Below, piece by piece: positions 6,178 to 13,381 of a stretch of DNA of 24,374 bases. Below the pieces are notes generated by a model that saw nothing but the letters and a program-made list of their open reading frames with translations, did not search any database and was not told the DNA's origin. Source of the DNA: an uncultured archaeon (GTDB taxonomy: Archaea > Thermoproteota > Nitrososphaeria > Nitrososphaerales > CALBXV01); assembly GCA_937890045.1 (NCBI GenBank), contig CALBXV010000617.1, positions 1 to 24,374 of the forward strand, given 5' to 3'. The translations under genes and the position numbers were made by a program. Numbering within the stretch: position 1 is the stretch's first letter; every line of letters starts with the position of its first letter.

Positions 6178-8235
6178 TTAAGGTAAATTAATTTCGACTT
6201 TATTGGATTTAAGAGGTTCTAGACCCAAGTTTGATGCTAAAATTTTAGCTCCTTCTTTTCCCCAAATTTTTAATTGCTCAACAGCTTTTTTAATTACTTT
6301 ATTATAAAATCCTTCTATCAATTTACTTAACCAAGCCCAAAATTTCTTAGCTATTGCTTCTATTTTTTTAGCCGCTTTTTTAAGATTAGCTTTAGTCTTT
6401 TTCCACATATCTTTTAATCCTTCTTCTAATAATTCCGAATAAATATCCAATCCACTATCTATTTGTTCGTTAAAAAGTACAAGTTCATCCTCAACAATAT
6501 TTGATACTTTATTTTCAAATTTAGATGGGCTTCCTTCAATATACTTACCTTCAGTAAGTTCTTTTTCTGGAGGTAACATTAATCTAATTGAAGAACTTTT
6601 GGATTTTTTTGATGTTTTAAAACCTACTGTTGGTTTAACACTACCAGCATGACTATTAGCATAACTTTCAAAATCTTCTTCCCATTCTTTTATTCCACCA
6701 TCATCAAATACAAGAAGAGCATTAGCCTGCGCATCAGCTACATGTTCCTTTCCAATATTACCTGAATATTTATAATTCCCACTAGCAGCTTCATAAACAC
6801 ACCACTTTTTAAATACTTTTGACTGAAATATACCATTAACAAGCTCTTCCTGAATTTTTCTGTGATCAACTGCTTTATCAACAAAAAACTCCATTTCCTT
6901 AGAAAGTTCTGCACCCTGAGTTTTTATCCAAACTTTAAACCATTTAGTAAAATCTTTCATTTTAATATCATCAACTATCTTATTACCTTTTTCATCTATC
7001 AAAAACCATCCAGGATTTTTCTTATCTACATACTCCCACTTTCCCCCTTTATCAAATATATTTAATAAGATTCCTTCAGCTTGAGCATGTCTTTCTAATT
7101 TACTTTGTGAAAATTTATATTTAGATGTAAGAGTTTTTAATTCAGCTGACCTATGTGGGATCCACGCTGCTTTTAAATTTTGTTGAATTTTCGTTATAGT
7201 ATGTGGTGTTTTCACATTCCTAGCAAAATCATCTTCAATAAGTTTAACAATCTTTGAAACAGCCGCAGTATCTATCTCTGGATTATATTCTTTAGTAAAA
7301 GCTTCAGCTGCCAATAGTACACCCTTAGCATCATCAGCTGTTCCACTCATTAATTGTGATCCACCTTTCTTTTTTAAAGAAATATAACTTTTTTTACCTG
7401 ACGCATATAAATCAGTTTTTGGAGTTTTATTTCCAGCACTAAATCCTTTCTCCAAATTTCCATAGTGATTTTTCTTCGCTTGACCAGTACCAAACCATTT
7501 CATATTATCTACATAAGGTATTCCTACTGCTATTTTATTAACTGTAGTTAAATACTTTGTATTTCCCGAAAATCTTTGATAATCTGCCCAAGGTACATCA
7601 CCTTTTTCACAAGCTGTTTTATCGTCATATTTTGGATTTTTTAACTTATTCATTTCAACAACAATACCCATTTCATAATCCTGACCCTTAACTGATCCAG
7701 ATTTTCCTTTAGCAGCTCCACCTCTCGTTACTTTAAATGCATTCCATTCATTAGACTCTGCTCTCTTAACTACAATCATAGGAAAAGTTCCACTTTCACC
7801 ATTGTGATTTTCCATTGGTGAAGGTAAAGTACCGCCTTTAGATGTACCCTGTATAAGTTTAGCATCAAGTACATCATCTTTCCAAGTAGTTTTAATATAC
7901 TTCACTACACCTTTTAAAAACGTTTCATCTTCAACATCTTCTACAACCCAAGACCAATTATTTGATTGTTTTCCAATTTTATTATATTTCTTAGCAACAC
8001 CACCATGAATTATATCTCTCCATGCAGGATTTCCCGCTGCCTCTTTCAATAAAGGATGTTCCATATTATATAATAACTCATAAGTAATTTCAACTGGCCA
8101 TTTATGATCAGTTAATACAGTTTTTAATACTGTAAGGTCACTGTAACTTTCAATATCAGGAAGTCCATCATGACCTTCTATTAATGATAACCTATAAGAC
8201 CACTCATCAACTATTTTTGATATATTTGTATTCAT
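6178..8235 (-). CDS. Large protein with PD-(D/E)XK-like motif and basic amphipathic C-terminus
   Basis: A 685-aa protein with no assured family. Three parts are visible. First, residues 170-300 contain GQDYEMGIVVEMN (184-196), TPKTDLYA (271-278) and YISLKKKGGSQLMSG (284-298). The order helix Glu (E188), D275, then S286-x-K288 resembles the PD-(D/E)XK nuclease fold. Second, a middle mixed region (300-600) has no motif I know. Third, residues about 610-685 (LKDMWKKTKANLKKAAKK, KKFWAWLSKLIEGFYNKVIK) form long Lys-rich amphipathic helices that could bind membrane or DNA. The gene overlaps the polymerase-like gene by ATGA, so translation is coupled. It sits next to baseplate genes; a virion protein carrying nuclease activity is possible but inferred. 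Confidence 0.6.
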   Translation of the reverse strand: MNTNISKIVDEWSYRLSLIEGHDGLPDIESYSDLTVLKTVLTDHKWPVEITYELLYNMEHPLLKEAAGNPAWRDIIHGGVAKKYNKIGKQSNNWSWVVEDVEDETFLKGVVKYIKTTWKDDVLDAKLIQGTSKGGTLPSPMENHNGESGTFPMIVVKRAESNEWNAFKVTRGGAAKGKSGSVKGQDYEMGIVVEMNKLKNPKYDDKTACEKGDVPWADYQRFSGNTKYLTTVNKIAVGIPYVDNMKWFGTGQAKKNHYGNLEKGFSAGNKTPKTDLYASGKKSYISLKKKGGSQLMSGTADDAKGVLLAAEAFTKEYNPEIDTAAVSKIVKLIEDDFARNVKTPHTITKIQQNLKAAWIPHRSAELKTLTSKYKFSQSKLERHAQAEGILLNIFDKGGKWEYVDKKNPGWFLIDEKGNKIVDDIKMKDFTKWFKVWIKTQGAELSKEMEFFVDKAVDHRKIQEELVNGIFQSKVFKKWCVYEAASGNYKYSGNIGKEHVADAQANALLVFDDGGIKEWEEDFESYANSHAGSVKPTVGFKTSKKSKSSSIRLMLPPEKELTEGKYIEGSPSKFENKVSNIVEDELVLFNEQIDSGLDIYSELLEEGLKDMWKKTKANLKKAAKKIEAIAKKFWAWLSKLIEGFYNKVIKKAVEQLKIWGKEGAKILASNLGLEPLKSNKVEINLP

Positions 8236-9515
8236 GCTAATTTCTCTGTAATGTCTTTCATATGATGATAATTAGTTCCTTTGCTTACTTTTGTGGGATA
8301 TTTACCATTTTGTTCAATAATATTTTTTACCATTTTTAAAAACTTAGTTCCATCGTTCATATTAAAGTCAAACAAAAAACTATCGTAACTATATAATACC
8401 AATTTGCTTTCATACTTAAATTCCTTTAGATGAGAAATTAAATCTGTTAACATTCTCATATTATTTTCCGTCTCTGTCAATTGAATAAGGTAATTAAATA
8501 ACTTATTCTTATTCATATTTGATAAATTTTTCCTGTATATCTTCTTACTATAAATATTAGAAGTTATAAAATCTTCTTTTTTATAACCACTCCAAATTTC
8601 ATTAATATAATCATGAACTTTACTGAAAAATGGATTCATTTGAACCACTTCTATTGGAATACGACCGTACAGATATTTAAATGAACGATTCTTTGACTCT
8701 TTATAATCACACCCATAAAATTCAGCCATGTGTTCGTGAACTGAACCTTTAGGAAATTCATAACCAATTAAATTACCTATCAATCGTAAGTGATATGCAT
8801 CATAATCAAGCTCAACCAACATACCTTTAGTTCCAAATCTACTTATGTAAGGTTTCCTACTACCATCTTTTTTATTCAATGCTGCAAAATTAACACCACC
8901 AAATCTATTTGATGGGCGACCTGTAGAAGTATACAAATTATATTCACTAAAAACTATATCATTTAATGTTTTTAATCCATTTGATTCTATATACTGTAAA
9001 TTATTTAATACATCATTATTATAATACTCATGTACTGGCAAATTAATATGCTTTTTTAATTCATTTGAAAGTTTTCTACAATACTCTAAGTGTTTCATTG
9101 TAGGTATAATTGAATTCAAATTATTTCTATTATAAAATTTATTATTAAAAAAGTTATGTGTTAATGTAGAAATCTCATCTACATTTAATGGTACATTATA
9201 CTCCATATAATATTGAAGATTTACATCTATCACATTTTTCAAATGAATAGCATGTAATAATTCCTTTTTATTAAATGTATACTTTTTATTGTCTGAGTTG
9301 AGTTTATCAAGGTAGGATATATCAAGATTAATTGTCTCACTATGACTAAATGGTAACATATAATCTTTACCGTCAATGAAGGATATATAAAGAAGTGATA
9401 ATATATTTTCTTGCGGATGCAAGTTAGTATCAGAAAAGATTGGTATTACTACACAATCCTCTGTCTTGAATTTACTATGAAACCTGCGAAACTGATTTAC
9501 TGTCTCTATTATCAT
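8232..9515 (-). CDS. Divergent family A DNA polymerase-like protein
   Basis: A 427-aa protein that aligns by motif order with Pol I. TSTGR (196-200) is followed by FGGVNFAALNK, as in the TGR..SS..PNLQN element. Motif A is ELDYDAYHLRLI (235-246) with catalytic D237. Motif B fits KxxxFxxxYG exactly (K275, F279, Y283, G284). Motif C is LYSYDSFLFDF (374-384) with D378, and KVSKGTNYHHM resembles the final EVGSGxNW. Both metal-binding Asp residues are kept. The Glu of motif A is His (H242), and the HDE of motif C is YDS. Residues 20-105 look like a degraded 3'-5' exonuclease domain (IFSDTN for DTET; NKKEL without Asp). It is shorter than Klenow fragment (about 605 aa). RBS AAAGG. Whether it polymerises DNA is open. 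Confidence 0.75.
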   Translation of the reverse strand: MIIETVNQFRRFHSKFKTEDCVVIPIFSDTNLHPQENILSLLYISFIDGKDYMLPFSHSETINLDISYLDKLNSDNKKYTFNKKELLHAIHLKNVIDVNLQYYMEYNVPLNVDEISTLTHNFFNNKFYNRNNLNSIIPTMKHLEYCRKLSNELKKHINLPVHEYYNNDVLNNLQYIESNGLKTLNDIVFSEYNLYTSTGRPSNRFGGVNFAALNKKDGSRKPYISRFGTKGMLVELDYDAYHLRLIGNLIGYEFPKGSVHEHMAEFYGCDYKESKNRSFKYLYGRIPIEVVQMNPFFSKVHDYINEIWSGYKKEDFITSNIYSKKIYRKNLSNMNKNKLFNYLIQLTETENNMRMLTDLISHLKEFKYESKLVLYSYDSFLFDFNMNDGTKFLKMVKNIIEQNGKYPTKVSKGTNYHHMKDITEKLA

Positions 9516-9568
9516 TATAACCTTTATAATATATAGTATACTAAATTATGTTAAACAGTCATTATTTT

Positions 9569-10540
9569 TTACTCCCGTAAGCTTCTTCCTTTTGATGTAG
9601 GTTGTCTCTTTGGAGTACTTCTAATTCTACTCTTTGAAGTTTTATCCTTTAATCCTCTGTTAACTGACTTAAATGGACTTAATGACTTTTCCATTCTATC
9701 CTTCGGTCTTCCTCTACCAGTTTGAGTTGATAACTTTTTTCTCCGTATACTTACAGTATTACGGGTTTCTGCTGGTGCTGAAATTGTTGGTGCTAATATT
9801 TTCTTTTTTGCTGGCAATCGAGGATTTCTAACTTTAAACCCTTTAGGTTTTGATAACCTAACCAAAGGCATTGATGGTAATGGTGGTATATCTGCTGGTG
9901 GTTTTGGTTTAGGAGCTTCAACAATTGGTGGTGCTTTAAATACTTTAAGTTTTTCTAATCTTTCACTAACTACACTATTATGGCTTGGAGCATCACTTTC
10001 CCAAAATTCTAAAGGATCTAAATTAGTAGCTATATTAGGAATATCTTCTGATGCCAATTTAAATGCTGCTAAATTACTTTTTTCTATTTCATCTTTTGTT
10101 CCACTCAATCTCCACTTTATTGATGTTTTAGCATAATTCTTATGTTTACCATTAAAAGTTTTTTCTTTTATTTCTATAGGTGTTGACATAGGATTAGATT
10201 TTAATTTAGCAAAATACCTTCGAGTATAACCTGTTTCTAAATCACCTTCAGTTAATTCAAAAGAATGTGCATCTAAATACTTTTCACGTTTAGCAGGAAA
10301 AACATTTATATACTGTGAAAATATAGAATCATTTTTTCTTCTAATCATTAACTTAGATAAAAGTGGATGATGTTCAGGTCCAGTCATATAATATTCCTTT
10401 TTATTTATAGTATAATGAATATGATATGGAACACCTTCTCGTACAAATCCACCATTTAGAAACTGAAATTCACCTTCTTTAGTAATAAGATTTTCTACAG
10501 TTCTCTCTGTTGTTTCAATTATTTTTTTTATTGATGGCAT
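9569..10540 (-). CDS. Pro-rich, basic-tailed protein of unknown function in the baseplate cluster
   Basis: A 323-aa protein in two parts. Residues 1-190 look folded: TERTVENLITKEGEFQFLNG, then YYMTGPEHHPLLSKLMIRRK, and a segment ending LDPLEFW (about 177-183). Residues 195-323 are low-complexity: a proline-rich linker (PPIVEAPKPKPPADIPPLPS) and a strongly basic tail (GRGRPKDR, SKSRIRSTPKRQPTSKGRS). Such tails suggest binding to DNA or an acidic partner, or a flexible tether. It starts 6 nt after the hub-like gene. A distinct gap with promoter-like AT sequence (9516-9568) follows it. I recognise no family; a minor virion or baseplate-associated protein is the natural guess from position. Confidence 0.65.
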   Translation of the reverse strand: MPSIKKIIETTERTVENLITKEGEFQFLNGGFVREGVPYHIHYTINKKEYYMTGPEHHPLLSKLMIRRKNDSIFSQYINVFPAKREKYLDAHSFELTEGDLETGYTRRYFAKLKSNPMSTPIEIKEKTFNGKHKNYAKTSIKWRLSGTKDEIEKSNLAAFKLASEDIPNIATNLDPLEFWESDAPSHNSVVSERLEKLKVFKAPPIVEAPKPKPPADIPPLPSMPLVRLSKPKGFKVRNPRLPAKKKILAPTISAPAETRNTVSIRRKKLSTQTGRGRPKDRMEKSLSPFKSVNRGLKDKTSKSRIRSTPKRQPTSKGRSLRE

Positions 10541-10546
10541 ATCTTA

Positions 10547-13063
10547 TTATCCCGCTTTTGCTATTTTTACTTTATTTGCAATCCTACTCATTGATATCCT
10601 TATTTGTCCTTCAAGTGAAACATCCCATCCCGCATCATTTACTTCATGTGATACTGACTTTACTTGAAATACACAAGTTCTTTTATAGTCTTCTGGTAAA
10701 TAATCAGAAGTAAATACATTTCCAGGATAAATCCCTCCGATTCCATCTAATGTTAATGATAAATCTATAGGAACTAATATATCAGCGGTAGCTTTATTTG
10801 CACCTCCAGGTGCAGCAAGAATTAAAGCTTTCATCTGTTTTATATACTTAGGTTTCATACCACCATATTGATTATATATATGACTTATTACAGGTAAGGT
10901 ATCTCCTTCTGATAATGCTTTTATATTTGATACAACTTTCTGAAAATCAGTAGTATCTATTTTAGAGTCATCTTCAGAACCACCACCACCTTTTTGTGCA
11001 CCACTTGCACCCTCTGTACCTATTATTACTTCATCCTCATCATCTGGTGTTAATTCACCTAATGTTGGACCTGCTTCTATTGTTAAAGGTGGTATTGCAC
11101 CTTCATCTGGATTTGGATCCATAAGACCAAAACTTGGAAACTTCCATCCTTGCAGCATCGGACCTAAAATAGGATCTGGCTTATCTTTATTCATAGCGCC
11201 TGCACCCTCTCCTTGGGGATCTTCTTCTCCTACTGTTTCACTTTTTGTATTTCTACCCAACATAGCAGCCGTTGCCATAGATGAAGGTAATTTAGCTTCC
11301 ATTCCCTGAGCTTTTACTATTGATTCTTCTCTCCAAGTTTTAAACTTAAATAATCTTCCTTTTACTTCACCATCTTCAAATCTACTTTCATCTTCTAACA
11401 AACTTTCTATTGAATTATTAACATAATTTATATCAATAACCATCATTCTACCAGTATTATTTTGATCAGATGTTATTGAAAAATCCCAAAGACCAAAATC
11501 TTTATTTAATTCTTCAAATAAATTTTTAAATCCAGCTTCTACAGTTGCAACTTCACCAAATGCTCTTTCAATAGTTTTCCAATGAATAAGTAAATTTCTT
11601 AAATAACCACCATCTTCCAAGTTATCTGAAACTGCAAATTTATCAAATTCATCATTAACCCTTTTAGCTACTTCTCTTGTAACTTCCTCTTGAAAATCAT
11701 CTCCAAGACTTTCAACAACTGCTTTTATAGCTTCCCAACCAACCGCCGCTGCATCTACTATAAAATCACCTGCTGACTGTATTGCATCTACTGCACTATC
11801 AATTCCAAGAAATTGTACCACACCCCACGATCTCCAACCTGTAGATGCATCAGGTTCTTCTTCTTTTTTCCTCTCTGCTATCTTTTCTTTCACATCTTCT
11901 TGTACATTGTCCAGTACATCACCTAAGTGAGAATCACGAATACTTTCTGCTGGCCACTGTCCGGGTACTATAAAAGATTTTCTATCTGTTGTTAATAATT
12001 TTTCGTGATTCATTATTATTGTACTTTTTCCTTTAATTATACTTCTCATATCAGATATAATTAAATTAGTACGCGTATTAACTTTTGAAAGAAATTTACT
12101 TATAATATTATCTTCCATCCATCCCCATGTAACATAAGGACCTATATCTACATCAAAATGTAACCAACCACCTTCCTTTTCCATAAATAATACACCTTTA
12201 CCAGGTTTCTCTGCAAATTCTTTTAATTGACTAGATAAATCTTTTATATATTTTGGCATTGTAACCTTTGGAATCATTTTATATGATACTTTACTACCAT
12301 CTTCTTCTACTCTTTCTTGTATAGCATAATCAAGGTCAACAGCTTGTTTAACCTTACTATCAATCATACTTACACCCATAGCAACTACATCAGTAGTACA
12401 ATCGAATCCACCATCATCTCTAAGACTCCAAGTAAAGTTTTTTACAATTCCACACATAGCATCATAATTTCCACCATTTTTGAAAATCTTATCCTGTATA
12501 TTAGTATAACATTGACCTTCTTTAATCTCTTCAAATGTAAAAGTTTGACCTACTAAGTTAGAAGTCCAACCCCACTCTAAAAGAACACTTGTTCCGTGAG
12601 ATAAAAAATAAGGAGTAAGTCTATTTAATTCTTTTAAACTATAACATGACCAAGTTACTGTTGCATTTCTAATTGCTTTCATTCCACCATCATAAGTAGA
12701 ACTTAAACCTTTAACTCCAGCCATTGGTCGAAAATAAGAAGGTTGTATATCACCTTCACCGTCTGTGATTGGTTGTGTATATATTTCATCAAAACCATGC
12801 CTCATCTTTGAAAATGATTGATCTCCATCTGGATCTAACATTTCCCCCCCTAACATAACAACACCACCGAGCGACTTTGGTGTCTCAACTACAGAAGTCA
12901 TTTTAATCCATATTGTTCCAAGAGGATAAAATGAAGCTGCAAGTTCATTAGATTTTCCAGTTTGAGGATCTTTTGCAGATTGTAAAACTGTTTTAGCAAT
13001 TGAAGCTTCTCTGAAATGTAACTCTTTTCTTATATCTCTATCTATAGGATTTAACTGAAACAT
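10547..13063 (-). CDS. Baseplate hub-like structural protein
   Basis: An 838-aa protein. The N-terminal part contains RPMAGVKGLSSTYDGGMKAI then NATVTWSCYSLKEL (112-146) and LLEWGW (161-166). This is the pattern of hub proteins of contractile phages in which a rigid domain is followed by a 'maximally placed' strand ...VLLEWG. The C-terminus (797-838) reads FQVKSVSHEVNDAGWDVSL then EGQIRISMSRI, typical of the last beta-barrel strands of gp27/gpD-like hubs (v.sV.H.v...gW...l.G). The middle has a low-complexity acidic, Gly/Pro-rich stretch (about 605-710). It is much longer than T4 gp27 (391 aa), so extra domains are present. The flanking LysM/gp53-like and tube-like genes support a baseplate role. 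The gp27 equivalence is inferred. Confidence 0.6.
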   Translation of the reverse strand: MFQLNPIDRDIRKELHFREASIAKTVLQSAKDPQTGKSNELAASFYPLGTIWIKMTSVVETPKSLGGVVMLGGEMLDPDGDQSFSKMRHGFDEIYTQPITDGEGDIQPSYFRPMAGVKGLSSTYDGGMKAIRNATVTWSCYSLKELNRLTPYFLSHGTSVLLEWGWTSNLVGQTFTFEEIKEGQCYTNIQDKIFKNGGNYDAMCGIVKNFTWSLRDDGGFDCTTDVVAMGVSMIDSKVKQAVDLDYAIQERVEEDGSKVSYKMIPKVTMPKYIKDLSSQLKEFAEKPGKGVLFMEKEGGWLHFDVDIGPYVTWGWMEDNIISKFLSKVNTRTNLIISDMRSIIKGKSTIIMNHEKLLTTDRKSFIVPGQWPAESIRDSHLGDVLDNVQEDVKEKIAERKKEEEPDASTGWRSWGVVQFLGIDSAVDAIQSAGDFIVDAAAVGWEAIKAVVESLGDDFQEEVTREVAKRVNDEFDKFAVSDNLEDGGYLRNLLIHWKTIERAFGEVATVEAGFKNLFEELNKDFGLWDFSITSDQNNTGRMMVIDINYVNNSIESLLEDESRFEDGEVKGRLFKFKTWREESIVKAQGMEAKLPSSMATAAMLGRNTKSETVGEEDPQGEGAGAMNKDKPDPILGPMLQGWKFPSFGLMDPNPDEGAIPPLTIEAGPTLGELTPDDEDEVIIGTEGASGAQKGGGGSEDDSKIDTTDFQKVVSNIKALSEGDTLPVISHIYNQYGGMKPKYIKQMKALILAAPGGANKATADILVPIDLSLTLDGIGGIYPGNVFTSDYLPEDYKRTCVFQVKSVSHEVNDAGWDVSLEGQIRISMSRIANKVKIAKAG

Positions 13064-13072
13064 GTCTCATCC

Positions 13073-13378
13073 TTATTTATTATTCAATAACTCAAGATCT
13101 TTTAATGCCTTTTCTATATTCATAGGAATTCTAATTTGTATTCCTGCTTCCAAAGCAACTCTACCATATGATATATTATCATTTGCTTTAGATATAATCC
13201 ACCATAAGGTAGTATCTTTGTAATATTTAAAAGCTAAATTATCCAATCTATCACCATCAGTTGTCCATAAAAAAATATCATTATCGTCTAGGGGAATATT
13301 AGGATATAAAGTTGGTTTATAAACTCTTTGTCCTTTTTTGTTTCTCATTACTTTTGTAAATTCATATCTGCTTGGCAT
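13073..13378 (-). CDS. LysM-type baseplate wedge protein, T4 gp53-like
   Basis: A 101-aa protein whose second half is a LysM-like domain: DRLDNLAFKYYKDTTLWWII followed by SKANDN and ending GIQIRIPMN (43-89). The pattern D.ld.lA..yY.d..lWw.I..aN....g.....G..iriP occurs in small baseplate proteins such as T4 gp53 and tail protein X of P2-like phages, which link wedge subunits or hub to sheath. The N-terminus (YEFTKVMRNKKGQRVYKPTL) is the extended arm common to this group. It lies 3 nt after the 892-aa gene and 9 nt before the hub-like gene, an arrangement seen in many myophages. T4 gp53 is longer (196 aa), so I give no symbol. Confidence 0.75.
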   Translation of the reverse strand: MPSRYEFTKVMRNKKGQRVYKPTLYPNIPLDDNDIFLWTTDGDRLDNLAFKYYKDTTLWWIISKANDNISYGRVALEAGIQIRIPMNIEKALKDLELLNNK

Positions 13379-13381
13379 AAT

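Noticed and set aside
9516..9568. Promoter before the polymerase-like gene
   Set aside because: The gap is AT-rich and has TATATTATAAAG-type sequence, but no -35, late motif or octamer stands out, so I do not call one.
12317..12556. Plus-strand ORFs of 60-90 codons in the structural and replication genes (for example 598-783, 2756-2977, 3438-3698, 12317-12556, 13841-14074)
   Set aside because: All are antisense to well-supported genes, with low-complexity Ile/Ser/Tyr-rich translations expected from AT-rich DNA.
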